64,000 nucleotides of DNA from Nemertoderma westbladi (GCA_032718475.1 JAUCBJ010001036.1:1-64000), one strand, 5' to 3'. Positions 37,114 through 48,965 are shown, counted from the stretch's first letter. Notes: generated from the letters alone by a model not told the origin. Program-made: numbers and translations.

Positions 37114-37178
37114 TGTTTGTTGTGCGTATAGTACGCAATAATTAATTTAACACAAATACATGGTAAGAGTTTTTTTTA

Positions 37179-37190
37179 TCGGGCGCCAAA
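37179..37190 (-). promoter_or_regulatory. Primer-binding site of the BEL element
   Basis: Directly inside the 5' LTR the minus strand reads TTTGGCGCCCGA. The TGGCGCCCGA core matches the 3' end of a lysine-type tRNA as used by many retroelements; the following bases diverge. Confidence 0.65.
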
Positions 37191-37473
37191 TGTAATGGAT
37201 TTCTTGTTTGAACCCAAAATTGTATTGGAAAAATAAATTGTTTTAGTCTAATTCACTCTAAATCTCGATTCATTGTAATATAATTTATAATGCAGAATAT
37301 AACTTTAAACACAACCCAGTTTGTTAAGCTGAACAGCTGGTACTGCACTGAGTAAGAGCCAAGAAACGCCCTTCACCAAATTACATGTATACTATAACAA
37401 ATTGCTCAATATTACTGCCAATTAAAATACTTATTGAATAAGGTAACTGTAAATTAGTACGAATTACATGACA
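37191..37473 (-). repeat. BEL/Pao 5' LTR
   Basis: 283 bp. It differs from the other LTR at GCAGAAT versus GTAGAAT and at GGTACTG versus GGTAGTG. Confidence 0.95.
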
Positions 37474-37483
37474 TTGCGTAACT

Positions 37484-37560
37484 CAGAATTAAACTCCACA
37501 CAGCCCCTACCCGCCCTTGCTTTCATTACCACCACACCGCCAAGTGGAGATTCAATTGCG
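37484..37560. repeat. About 80-bp direct repeat, right copy
   Basis: Matches 30935-31015 with a few base changes and a 4-bp difference in length. A short (GA)n microsatellite lies downstream at about 37720. Confidence 0.8.
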
Positions 37561-37929
37561 GCTGTTATTTTCTGATAATCACTGTAAATTATTAAAACCT
37601 AGGCGGTCCGGTTTAAATAACGGCTATAGCGTACAAACCTATGGTATGATATGGACGTGGTGTCCTGTGTGCTCTGCAGACATCCTACAGAGCACGAGCA
37701 TTACACACACAGGGGGAGCGAGAGAGAGAGAGAGGGCTGCTTGATTGACACACGGCTCAGTGGGAATCTAGACTTTGAAGTGCAGTGCCTTTGGTAGAAC
37801 TCAATGGCAGGATTTATAAGCCTGGTTCATTTCAATATTTGATCAAACTTTGATCAATGTTTGATTAATGTTTGATCAAAGTTTGATCAATGTTTGATCA
37901 AAGGAATGCTTTTTGAGAGTGGAACTGTA

Positions 37930-38305
37930 GCACGCCGACTAAGTCTTACCTTGGCCACAATAAGGCGGTGATCACTGGAGAAGGGTCGAAGTGTAAATGC
38001 ATTACAGTCTTGTATAGAGCTCCTGTATTTCCTACGAAACAGAATATGGTCTATCTGGGACTTGTGACCACTGGGTCCACTATGAGTCCATAGCTTTCCA
38101 GTTCGCTTCTTGAACTGGGTTCCAGCCGAAAACAATCCATTTCCAGATATAAAATCCTGAAGATGGACAGAATTTCGGTTAACACTATTGCTATAGACAC
38201 AGGGCGATGTAGGTGATTGATGCAGACTTGCATTAAAGTCTGCCAGGAATGTTAAGAATGCATGCTGATCCACTCCATCAGTAGCTGCTTGTAGATTGTG
38301 GTAGA
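37930..38305 (-). pseudogene. RTE family B endonuclease fragment
   Basis: The minus strand reads TFLADFNASLHQSPTSPC, then SVHLQDFISGNGLFSAGTQF, GKLWTHSGPSGHKSQIDHIL and RPFSSDHRLIVAKVRLS. These are the GDFN-like, IDHIL and SDH motifs of the endonuclease. It stops at the TA where the Tc1-like element entered; the RT half is at 27980-30196. The N-terminal half is missing at about 38305, where a decayed transposase begins. Confidence 0.83.
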
Positions 38306-38309
38306 ACCC

Positions 38310-40120
38310 CATTGTGCAATAAGCCCATTATTAGCAACATCAATATCATCAAGTGGCTGATTTAGCATTAAGGTTCTATAACGTTTGTCCAGAGGCAGAA
38401 AAGCAGCATCAGCGTTGTAAAGGTGTTGCTCAATAGCCTCATAGTAAGATGTTGTGAGTTTCAATTTGTCACCAACATTGGCCAACATTTGAGATATCTC
38501 TAAAGTGTTAGTAATCATGATACATCCAGTGGTGGTTATAGTGATCCTATGGGCTCTAAAATGAACAATAGCATACTGACAGAGAATTTCACCCAATTTG
38601 TCAAGATTCTTAATTTTCAACATAGCTTTTGTGTTTAGACATATGTTCTCATCTGTCTTTGACTTGAATCTGCAATTGATGTGCTGAAAGATTAAGGATT
38701 CAAGTAATTGTGAATGCAACAGTATTATATGAAGTGCACTTCCAAGGGTATTTAACCAGCGAACACCGACCTTTAGGACAGAGTTTTTGAGCTCTCGACC
38801 AGTCCAACTCAACTTGTTGGCTATCTTATAAATAAATCGCTGATCGTCATTAAAAACTGAAAGATCGGTGAATGTGCTATCATCCACAAGAGGCCAATTA
38901 TCGGGACGTCTTATTACACAATCGTCCTCAATATATTTGTAGAGATTTGAGCCACCAATGCAGTCATATAAATGGCGCATATTAAAGCACAATGTAAGTA
39001 TAGATCTAACAGTTCCACTTTAACGTTTGTCATCACTGGTTTAGTATCAAAGAACATTCTGATATAGTTTCTAACATGTGACCACAGATTGCTTCGTTAC
39101 TATGCACTCTACACATAATGACAAACATCTGGTTGTTAAATAGCGCAACCTGCTGCAAAGGCGTAATAGCACCTCCTATTTTACCAATTCCAGAGTTTAG
39201 AGAAGTTGTATCGGTACAAATTCCAATTAGTTTTTGAGATTCTAGGTCTGGTTTAAAAGATCTTGCCAGGTAAGACCCTAGTGTTCTCCCAGTATGTGGA
39301 ATGGGGAATTTCTCAATGTCATGAGGGACGTAAATAAATTTAGACTTGTTTAAATTTGATGCATGATATAGTGATACCTCATAGAGCTCTTTCCCATCAC
39401 AATGAGCGAAAAAAAGTTGTAGTCATGCTTGAGTTGAATTAAGCGATCTGAAACACCATCAGCAAGTTTCTTGCTGGCTCGATATAATGTACTATCACTG
39501 GGAACAAATTTATCTTCGGTATCAGTGAGTTTGGCATATTTTGCGAAAACCTCCTGTCCTCCCTCCGCACTTATACCATAACGAATCATAACAGCAGAAA
39601 CTGGTTGCCAGTTAATCTTTCTAGAAGATCGATTGGACGAGGTGGATGATGGGGTTTTTTCTGGTATATAATCTGAGTCTGCCTCTAAGCTGGGAGTAAT
39701 GGGTGTTGTTATATTGGAAATAGAAGCTTCACCATCACCATCATCATCTAACACCGTGAAACTTGTAGATGTAGAAGGTGACAAATTATTATATGATCTT
39801 TCGACTCTAGTTGATATGTGAGCATTGGCTGTAGCTCTTTTTGCACTGCGTTTCCATGCAGATATGTCAATAGAAGTCATGCCACCACCTTTTCCTGATT
39901 GATGATTAGTGTACCACATTAGATCTTCTTTCAGAACCCATTTAGGTTGTGAGGCTGCCTTGAATGATATTGGAGAATCACAACTTTCCAGAAAGTTACT
40001 TTTTTTTATGCCTAATATGATTTTGAAATTCTTTAGAGTAGTATGCGAGATTCGTATCTTACTATTTGTATTAGTGATACACTGTATTCTATATTCTTTA
40101 TACAATGTCTGAACTTCCTG
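38310..40120 (-). pseudogene. Decayed DNA-transposon protein (RNase-H-like transposase suspected)
   Basis: Minus-strand frames in order. 39350-40105: low-complexity Ser/Thr/Asp region, then INWQPVSAVMIRYGISAEGG. A run of T near 39410 causes a frameshift. The next frame reads NFFFAHCDGKELYEVSLYH, LIGICTDTTSLNSGIGKIGG and IMCRVHSNEAICGH. After another break, 38310-38992 reads HLYDCIGGSNLYKYI and LKVGVRWLNTLGSALH. Asp in DGKE, Asp in TDTTS..N and a C-x-x-H..E block resemble the layout of RNase-H-fold transposases. I cannot place the superfamily, and terminal repeats were not found. Confidence 0.5.
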
Positions 40121-40129
40121 AGAGAGACG

Positions 40130-41900
40130 ATTTATTGAGTCATGTAGATTTGAATCTTCATGTATAAAAAATGCTAAACGTTTAAGAATTATTCGGTTCG
40201 AATGAGCCTAATTTTATGACCATGTGACCTCAAGAAGTCGAGTGAGCATATTTTTCCATCCTCATACCTTTCACGGCAGCCGCGGAATATAATAGATTTG
40301 AAAATTACTGGTGGGTGTTTGCGCTTTTAGTAAATTATGTTCTTTCACTCTCAAATTTCATATATTTTGACTCTTTTCTGTTACTTAATAAACCATGCAA
40401 AAATGAAGGCAAGATGTCCGGTCTGATACAATAAACGGGATTGCGCTAGTGTACCTGTCAACAAGGGCCGCTCACTGTATCTGTTTATTTGCCCCTTTTT
40501 CCCTTCGATGCATTGATTTGCTCTATATTTCACTTAGTTCAATACGGTATTTGATTATCTATTGTATTTAACTGAGATCCTATACCGGGAGGGTGTGACA
40601 ACAAAGTATAACAAGCAAATGACTGACCAATTAATTCTGTAAGAACTCAAGTCTGGTGATTGTGTTTCCCTTTAGGGGAAACGTATAGAGACAAGTCTTC
40701 GGGTCTAATTATATTGATATCGCTACAGTATTCAATTTGTGACAACTCTCAATCGTGATGTAATTAATAATGAGAGCTTTGCTTACATTAATGGTCTAAA
40801 ATATCGCCATATATTAATTATTTAGTAAGTCAGAGATATGACAACACACAAATCTGATACAATTGTCCAGATTATCACTGATACTTAGTTACAGCAACCC
40901 ACCTGTTGTGGCGCGTGTAAAACCTCCTTGATTACATAATATCGGCGATATATTAAGCAAATAATAAAGATAAATTGAATAAAGCAGTAGAATATACAAT
41001 GTAGTGATGAATAATTATAATTCAATTATTAACTCTTTAAATTTAGACCTTAGGCCTGTAATAACCACCAGTCAATTAAACTTGACTGGGGACAAAAGCC
41101 TCTGCATGGGCAGTACAACTTATTCTGTCAAACAATAACAAAAAGAGAGTAAAATCAATCATAGCACAACCACACTTATATACTAGCTTTATCGGCAAGG
41201 AGCATAGCCAATAAGCATCACGTATTCCATTTGAGGTTTAGTAGGCCTTTACAGTAGAAATTAGATCGAATATAGGTGTAATAGCACTAGATGGCGTAAG
41301 AACCTTTACTAAAGAATAATTTGTAAGAAACAATTCAATATGATACCGTAACTGTTATCAATATATATACAGTATTTTGGGAAAATTGTTAAAATAAGTA
41401 ATTTTAAAGGCAGGATTTATACCTGCAGCAACACCGCTTCCATTCATTTAGCTACAAGGGTGTTAAAGTCAAGGCAGAAGTTCAAATTCGTACATAAAAA
41501 ATAATCTAATTACCTGGACTTGGGTCATTTCAACACTAATTTTAGATTTTTAAAAACAGGAAAAGGTTAGTGAGCATTGCTTTTTAGTTTATTGGATATT
41601 CATGTCTCATATAAATTTTATTTAGCTATTTTAATGTGAAAAGCCAAAAGTTATAACAGTTCAAAATTTCATGTCAAAAAAATGTGATTCCTTCATCCAT
41701 ACAATACCAAGATGATTTTGTATTAAAATATCTTATTTAGATATGTTGAAGAAGTATTTTTTGGGTTTTTACCAATGTCCTCATTATCCATGCATCTTTG
41801 GTGACCACTTTCACTCGCAGGCGACCTGGTAATGCAGTTTGATAACTCTCGGTCATTATGCGAGCCATTAGCCATTCAACCAATTTGATGACCCAACAGA
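40130..41900. other. Region without a supported gene
   Basis: A/T-rich sequence with short frames only. No inverted repeats or family motifs recognised. Confidence 0.5.
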
Positions 41901-41924
41901 TGTAAGAAAAGCGCAGGAAGAAGC

Positions 41925-42790
41925 CACAAAGTAGATAAAGGCAGTGGAAGCAGTCTGGCTAACAGTGAAGCAGGAAGCACTTAAGACAACACTGCCCCAG
42001 AACCAACTACGGCTTCAGGAGCTGACCTCAGAAGAGTGCATTGTCCTGGTTGAACACTCAACCCGTGACGTTACACTGCATGCATCTGAACAAACAGGAG
42101 TTCCATGATGCTTTGTGCCTGCACGACGCAGCCACAACTTCTTGTCCCCGTATGCCAGTGGGATACAATTTTCAGTCAATCATGCTTTGTCGCCCTTCCA
42201 TTCTCTTCCATCACACTTCTTTGCAACCACCCTGACCGAAGTACCTCACAATGTCAGTCACTGTTGAGCCACACTTGTAGCCAGTCACTGGTGAGCAATT
42301 CAGCTATCACTCCACCTCCACTGACCAACAGGCTCGTCTTGACATGTCCTGTTCGGGTTTTTGGGATCTCGTTACCAAAAGACATTCCTTGACGTCTTAG
42401 TATTCAATCCCCTGGCTCAATCGAATGCTACCATGACACTCGAGTCTGCCCACCTACACCACGAGGCTCACAAATGCAACCACTGTGAGGAACAACGAGT
42501 ACATATGATCGAGCTTGCCACCTTCATTCCTTTGATTTTTTCGGCATTTGGTGGACTCTCCCCAACAATGACCCAGTTTATCAAACGCCTTGGAATCCTC
42601 CTGTCAGAGAAGTGCGAGATACCTTATTTGGAGTGCATCCGCTGGTTTGTCGAGAAGTGAGCTTTGCTCTTCTCCAAGCCAGCCTAATGTGCCTCCGAGG
42701 TGTACACTCTGCTCGACATCAACCAGTCTGCTGCGAGGCCTCCATTCTCATGGCAAATTCCGACAATGACGTCTGATTGTTTTAGAGGAT
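41925..42790 (+). pseudogene. Second RLE-type retroelement C-terminal fragment
   Basis: Broken frames match the ORF at 14323-15246 block by block: LNTQPVTLHCMHLNKQEFHD, ALCLHD, then TEVPHNVSVTVEPHL, QARLDMSCSGFW, TFIPLIFSAFGG and QFIKRLGILLSEK. The Cys/His knuckle is degraded and several frameshifts are present. It is an older relative with much higher divergence. Confidence 0.72.
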
Positions 42791-42799
42791 ACGGAAGTT

Positions 42800-43535
42800 C
42801 CCATGTTTTCCAACATTAATTAACCTTATCTGGCCTGAGCTATTTTACTACTGCAACATTAACTACCTACTAATTATTTTGTAAATAAATACAATTTTTT
42901 TTGTGTATCTAATTTCCATTATTTATATTTGTAATTAAGCAATAAAAAATAATGCATTGCAATAATGCACTGAGTAAAAAAAGAAATTTCAAGTACTAAG
43001 TCTACGGCAATGTAAACACTGGCCAGATCGAAAAATAGCGCAGTCAATTTTATATACATACTAAAACACCAAGCATTAATATACAGCATGCTAAAGATTT
43101 GGATAAATATTTTCATATGTACTTAATTTTTTTCATACATTTTTCACACACATTTTTTATTATGCGATACAATTTTAGAATAGATTTCAATTAAAAATTA
43201 ATTTTCTTTATATTAATTATTCAATATAAAATGAATTTACATTTATTTATTTTTTAAATTTGGTGCAATTAAAACTAAAATTAGAAACTACAGTACAGGC
43301 CACCAGAAAAAGCAGATTACATCCAATGTGATCACATGTGAACACATTTGTTCAAGTCATCTGATTGGCAGGTTATGGCGAGTTATCTAGCTAACTTGCT
43401 GGGACCGACAAAGGCTTAGTGTGCGGTGCGCCTGTATGTCTGATATCAGGTAGATGAGAGAGCCCACAGGGCGTAACATTGCGAACATGGGCTGTATTGG
43501 TAGAGAGAGAACTACATACAAGACCACATGGAGGT
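42800..43535. other. Region without a supported gene
   Basis: A/T-rich sequence between the RLE fragment and the LINE. No motif seen. Confidence 0.5.
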
Positions 43536-43559
43536 TCATGGAGTGTATCGGAGTGGATG

Positions 43560-45745
43560 GGTATATACTATATTTACCCTACTGTTAACTTTCGAGAAAA
43601 TATTTTTCACTGTACTTTCTCCTGATAAGCAGTTATCCAATGTGGCGCCTAAATATTTAACTTCCTTTTTATTTTCAATCTTATGTCCATTACTAGTGAC
43701 TTCAAACTTAGTTACCTTCTTTAACTTTCTTTTGGAACCAAACAAAATACTTTCAGTTTTACCGTAGTGAATGGATAGCTTATTATCAACCAACCACTCA
43801 TTACAGGATTCTAGAACTGCACTTAACTTTTGGGAAATATGGATAGGATCTTTATGAGAGAAAATAAGAGCACTGTCGTCGGCATATAAAATGAGTTTAA
43901 AATCGGGATCTATACTACTTATCATATCATTTACAAGGCATACAAAAAGCAGAGGACCTAATATACTACCTTGCGGTACACCACAGGTAATCTCTTGTAC
44001 AGTAGACAGCGATTTGCTAATGACTACAGTTTGACCTCTGTCTGACAGGTAGGACTTGAACCAGTCTATAGAACCTACACCCATCAGGCCTAACTTACCA
44101 AGCAGAATTTCGTGATCTACAGTATCGAAAGCCTTTTGTAGGTCCAACATTACCATACCAGTATATAAACCCTTTGCGTTATTACATCTAATTGTATCAG
44201 TTAAGTTAATAAGGCAGGTGTCTGTAGAATATGATTTACGAAAACCGGACTGAAGTTCATAGATCAGATTTAGCCTACTAAGATGTGCCTCCAGCTGTAG
44301 AAAAACAGAACGTTCTAGAATTTTAGATACAATACTTAAGATACTAACAGGTCTGTAATTACAGGGTTCTACTTTACTATTCTTTTTATACAAAGGAACA
44401 ACCTTAGCTAATTTCAGTTCGTCTGGTACTACATTATCTACGATAGAGTAATTAATAATAAAAGTAATAGGCACTTTAAGTACTTCAGCACCATCCTTAA
44501 GAAAACGGGCAGGTATTAGATCTAGACCGGTACTTTTTGAGGCTGATAGGCTCAGTAGATTTTTAAAAACGAAATCCTCAGAAACGGGTTTTAAAAATAA
44601 CTTTTCTGAATTTTGTAACTTTTCTAAATAAAAATTATTTAGAGTTTCGGACCCTATACTATATTTATTACTTGATAACGGTAATTTCTTAACTAAATTA
44701 GAGGCAACATTAGTAAAATAATTATTAAATAAATTACTAACTAGAGTATGATCATGAATCAGCTCACCGTTATCTTGCAGAACAATATTCGATTTAGATT
44801 TAAGGTTTTTATAACCTAAAGATTTTAGGGTAGACCATAGACTTTTAGGATTATCTTTATTCTCACTTATTTTGTTGTACAAATATTCAGATTTAGCTTT
44901 TTTTATTTCCCGTTGGACAAGGTTTCTATATTTGCAGTAATTATTATAATCAGCTAAAACACGGTATTTCCTAAATTTATACAAATAGTTATCTCTTTCT
45001 CTGATATTACTAAGAATACCCGAGGTCATCCAGGGCTCAGTGCGTTGTTTAAGACTAATTTCTTTAATTGGTGCTACAGTATTAAGTGCCTTTAAAAATA
45101 TATCTTTAAAAACAGTGTACGCAAGGTTAATGTCAGCGGCCTTAAAACAGGGTTCCCAGTCAGAATTAACTAACAAACTTAAAAAGCGTTCCTTGCTGTA
45201 ATTTTTCATAGACCTAACTGTTACTGTTTTATGATCCCCGAAAAAAGATTTTTGTGTCTTTCTTGTGCAAAAAACTATAAAATGATCGCTTAGACCTATA
45301 GGTAAAACCCCAGATTGAGAAATAATATCGGTATTATTACAAAGGATGTGATCTAGTAAAGTAGAAGTTTTACTGGTAATTCTGGTAGAATCTCGAATAA
45401 TTTGTTTTAAACCAAACAAATTTAAAATACTTTGGTACTGCTTACAGATGGGGGATGCTTTGTGATGGTAACAGATATTAAAATCACCTAAGAAATATAT
45501 TTCGCAGTCTGACCTAAGATTACATAAAATTGTATTTTCAAAATTTTGCAAAAAATCTGATTGTTTAGGGGGCCGATATAAAGTACCGATTAAAATAGGT
45601 TTAGTTTTAGGAAGTAAAAGTTCCACCAGTAAAACTTCGTCACAAGTCTCTAAATCTTCCCTACGATTAAAAGCTAAATCACATCGAATGTAAGTACAGA
45701 CACCACCACCGTGTCTGTCCCTATCCTTACGTAATATAAACGTAA
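43560..45745 (-). CDS. CR1/Jockey-like LINE: endonuclease C-terminus + RT, open frame
   Basis: The minus frame is open for about 690 codons from a GTG at 45626, and stays open upstream to about 45745 ([20 protein letters not shown]). The endonuclease end has [26 protein letters not shown] and [12 protein letters not shown] has [33 protein letters not shown], motif [17 protein letters not shown], motif [14 protein letters not shown], motif C LYADD and [10 protein letters not shown]. All catalytic residues are present. Homology ends at [10 protein letters not shown] near 43575, so the RT thumb and the 3' UTR are missing, and the 5' endonuclease half is missing too. Loss at the 3' end is unusual for a LINE and points to a later deletion or rearrangement. 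Confidence 0.88.
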
Positions 45746-45989
45746 ACGCTTATAAATACGCTTATTTAACAGAATTAATAATTCAAGTGCAAGCAAACTA
45801 ACAGTCAGCCGAAGCCGTAGGCGATAGCTGCTACCCGATGGTAGGGGTGGACGCTACTCCTATCCCAAGATTTGCTGCCAGTTATTTAAGTGGTACTCAT
45901 TTTATCGACCCCAGTGGATGAAAGGCTGAGTGGACCCTGGCGGGGCTGAACCTACAACTCAGTTTCTCAGTTTTCTTCAGTCTCTCGTT

Positions 45990-46725
45990 CACGTATGTTC
46001 AGCATACTTTCATTATATGGGATTACTGAAGAAATTATTGCAGCAATCAGATCAGTATACGATGGTTCGACAACATTTCTGTCTACTGTTGATCTGATAT
46101 GGGGCGTCCTCCAGGGAGAAACAATTGCACCATTCTTGTTCATAATTGTGGTTGACTATGTTCTACGCATGTCCTTAGATCATCATAATGCTGATGGGGT
46201 GATGATAACTCCACCTACTGGCTCCAGAAGTCGATGAAATCCTCCCAAGTACCTAACTGATCTAGACTTTGCTGATGACTTAGGAGTACTCTCAGAATCA
46301 CTAGAGTGAGCCCAATGGCTCCTCAGCTCATTAGAACATGAGGGATGGCACATTCACAAGAATGCTACGCCGGGTTCATTGTGTCAAGTACAATGCACAT
46401 ATCTCCAACCAGACACTATATAACATTGGAGGTGTCTCATTGGTTCCCCCAAGCTTGACACTAGAACAAAATCGCCTCCGCTTTGCAGGACATTGCTTTC
46501 GCCATGAGGACCAGCCAATGCATAATCTTGTACTTTGGCAGCCTCATGGAGTGAATAAGCATGGTGGACAGCCCATGGCGTTCTTGAGACGCATCTTAAA
46601 GGACACTGGCCTTGAAGATGCGGATGATCTAGCAAATGTCATGGGTGATAGCGAGTTGTGGTGGCGCAATTTTGTCGACAAGCCGGCACAGCATTCTTAA
46701 AAAGGCAGCTGAAATGCAGCATGCC
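45990..46725 (+). pseudogene. RTE family B RT/C-terminal fragment
   Basis: Reads FSILSLYGITEEIIAAIRSV, WGVLQGETIAPFLF (motif B), then LTDLDFADDLGVLSES (motif C) with a stop in SLE*AQ. A deletion follows near 46335, then GTFTRMLRRVHCVKYNAHIS and ILKDTGLEDADDLANVMG. It ends at CCGATCCTAGTAG like other copies. The deletion removes the segment between the RT palm and the C-terminal blocks. Confidence 0.83.
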
Positions 46726-46797
46726 GATCCTAGTAGAACCTACAATCAATAGAGTGCAGGCCCGGCGCTCAGCCAACTGAGCTACCCCCACCTTCGA
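46725..46797 (-). pseudogene. tRNA-like sequence (A box good, B box poor)
   Basis: The minus strand reads GGTGGGGGTAGCTCAGTTGG, a clear D-arm/A box. About 35 nt on, GTAGGTTCTACTAG is only a weak B box, and no clover-leaf can be formed. Probably a tRNA-derived repeat abutting the RTE tail. Confidence 0.45.
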
Positions 46798-47204
46798 AAA
46801 TTCAAGTAACTTGGTGTAATTCGCTCTGTATGCTATGTGGACCGCTGTTCCCACATACAATTTATGCAAAATAATACAAGTGCGTGGTAATATTAATTGT
46901 TAACTATTTGTTGTGGTCACGGTCAGTGTTAATTGATGTTATACATAATACATAATGATGCACATAATGATACATAATACATAATGATAGATGTACATCT
47001 AAAATACTTTAAGTAATATATTCTAATTTATTATTAATTTTTAATATTAATCTTTTGTGCTAGATTGGTATTCAATGAATAATAATTTTAAAGTTGGGAT
47101 GTGTACTACAGAAAAACTGCTAATCCATCTTGCAAAAATAAATTCTTACATTAGGAGTCGAATAGTAATGCTTCACGATATTTTTCAACACCTGATATTT
47201 AACT

Positions 47205-47325
47205 CTCGATATTTTTCAAGTCTCGATATTTTTACTCTCCATATTTTTACTCTCCACATTTTTACTCTCCATATTTTTGCTCTCGATATTTTTACTCTCG
47301 ATATTTTTCAAGTCTCGATATTTTA
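47205..47325. repeat. 15-bp minisatellite, ATATTTTTACTCTCC-like
   Basis: About eight units, some with CTCGATATTTTTCAAGT variants. Because 15 is a multiple of three, it gives a false open frame reading LDIFTLHIFTLHIF. Confidence 0.8.
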
Positions 47326-47986
47326 CACCATTACCTCTTCCTACTTACCTAATGTATCTTCATCTCTTGCAATTGTATTAATGATGAAACGAGAGAAAGT
47401 CGCCCCAATATTAGATTATTACAACAACATATCCATTGGGTAAGAAAGTGGAGGAGAGCCAGCCCGTCTCTTAATTTTTTAGTTTATATTACGCGATCAA
47501 TTTTCACTCATCTCGTCATGAACCCAACATGTATGTAACCTTTTGTTAAATTTGTTGGCTATGCGTTTGCGGTTGTTTGGGCGGAGTGTGGTAGGCCTAC
47601 ACTTTTCACACTTAAATATTTTGGTTGTGAAATGTTACAGGGCATAGCTATCTGAGATATTTCATTTATATTTTATTATGAGAGGAAGAAGAACATACAA
47701 CGTTATTTACTATGTAACAAAATAATTGTTTTCGGGTTTAACTTGGATGCCTCTCCAAATAGTTGATATACAATTATATTTAAAATTATTTCCATGGTCA
47801 TGGTCATTCACCCGTCTTTAGTTAGAAATTTGTTTGCATGAAAGACAGTTTAGTTTAGTTTTTACTGATTTATTATCTCTTATCTGACTGGGGTAATAAT
47901 AAAGGATAGGATAAATGGAAGCAAGTGTGACAGTAACAAATATTTCCCCGTCACCCTAGCATGTCTTAAGTATAGGATATATCAAA

Positions 47987-48035
47987 GGGGGAAGTTTGGA
48001 TTCACTGCATAAATGCAGTTCACCAAACTTCCCCC
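47987..48035. repeat. 49-bp hairpin
   Basis: Arms GGGGGAAGTTTGG and CCAAACTTCCCCC, with an inner ACTGCAT/ATGCAGT pair around AA. A loose third copy of the arm follows at about 48049-48064. Confidence 0.8.
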
Positions 48036-48892
48036 GAATGCACACTGTAACTTCCCCCTTCCCCCAAATATCCACTGTTAAATTAATTTGAGGCGATATA
48101 ATAAGTACAAAATTGTGCGAGTTTTTAATTGTGTGGTCCAATTGTTATTTGATTTCTATTTATTATTTAAAGTGCATTTAATATCACACTGGTTTTTAGA
48201 ATATTATACTATACAACCTTATGTTTTATTAATTTACCCAATCGAAGCCTCATAAAGGCCGGTTATTTGTACGCATATCCCCTAATGCGCTCAGTAAGGT
48301 TCAAACAACATATTAATATGAAAATAAAGTATCTGCAAAGAAAATAACCCAATACTATATAATTTGACCTTATTAAAAAATTTGCACTTTTGCACACTTA
48401 TTTGTACAAATGCACTTTAGCAGATCGTAATGGTGGCTCTTATTTAACAAACTTATGTTTATCCTCTACCGATCTACGATGGTGTATGATCATCAAGTGT
48501 CAGTCGCTAAAAGTGTCAAAAATCCAATTTAATAAATCTGGATTTGCGATTTTGGACCATATTCATGGACATTTTAAGTCACTTTATAGACATAAAAAGT
48601 TAAACAAATGTTACGATTATAGTTAGAAATCATTCCAAACTACATTTTAATCCAAAAAATAACATTCTACGATGAATAGAACTGGAAATAATAGTGTTTG
48701 AAATATCGAAAAATGTTCACTATTTAAGTGCATTTTGCACTAAGTGCACATAAGTCTTTTCCCAAGTTGTATCCTATTTCACACACTACAATCTATCCTC
48801 TATTCAATGAAAAAAGTTTCAGATTAAACGGCCCTGTAGAACCGAAGTTATTTATGTTTAAAAATAGTCACTCGAAAATTTCAAATTCTCTT

Positions 48893-48965
48893 GGTCACAT
48901 AGTCTAGTGGTTATCAATCACGTTAATGAAACCTAAGTTCGCGGGTTCGAAATCCAATATTGACC
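48893..48965 (+). pseudogene. tRNA-like sequence, Glu/Asp-type head, degenerate
   Basis: 73 nt with an A box in TAGTCTAGTGGTTATC and a B box GGGTTCGAAATCC, first GGTC and last GACC pairing. The anticodon and T stems do not pair properly, so a tRNA pseudogene or SINE head is more likely than a working tRNA. Confidence 0.5.

Larger units (their letters stand above)
32497..37473 (-). mobile_element. BEL/Pao LTR retrotransposon, internally deleted, young LTRs
   Basis: Two 283-bp LTRs (32497-32779 and 37191-37473), TG...CA ended, differ at only two positions by eye. The 5-bp target duplication TTGCG is at 32492-32496 and 37474-37478. A primer-binding site is next to the right LTR and a polypurine tract next to the left LTR, so transcription would be minus-strand. 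The total of 4977 bp is shorter than usual for BEL/Pao. Gag, protease, partial RT, integrase and the C-terminal domain are recognisable, but stops and deletions remove function. Confidence 0.93.
30199..37927. mobile_element. Tc1/mariner-like inverted-repeat element (TA duplication), with nested insertions
   Basis: Left end CAGTCCCGCTCTCAAAAAGC and right end (reverse complement) CAGTTCCACTCTCAAAAAGC share at least 54 bp with two differences and run into repeated TTTGATCAAACATTGATC. TA flanks both ends (30197-30198 and 37928-37929). TA duplication and CAGT starts fit the Tc1/mariner group. The interior has no transposase. It contains the complete BEL/Pao element plus about 2.7 kb of non-coding sequence. 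Two separate MITEs with the same ends are an alternative, but the split RTE on both sides argues for one insertion site. Confidence 0.68.
46800..48890. other. Region without a supported gene; minisatellite and hairpin
   Basis: A 15-bp minisatellite (unit ATATTTTTACTCTCC and variants) lies at about 47205-47325 and a perfect-stem hairpin at 47987-48035. Nothing coding. Confidence 0.5.

Noticed and set aside
47057-47443. 128-codon frame with LHIFTLHIF repeats
   Set aside because: Created by a 15-bp minisatellite.
48893-48965. Functional tRNA
   Set aside because: A and B boxes exist, but anticodon and T stems do not pair; kept only as tRNA-like.
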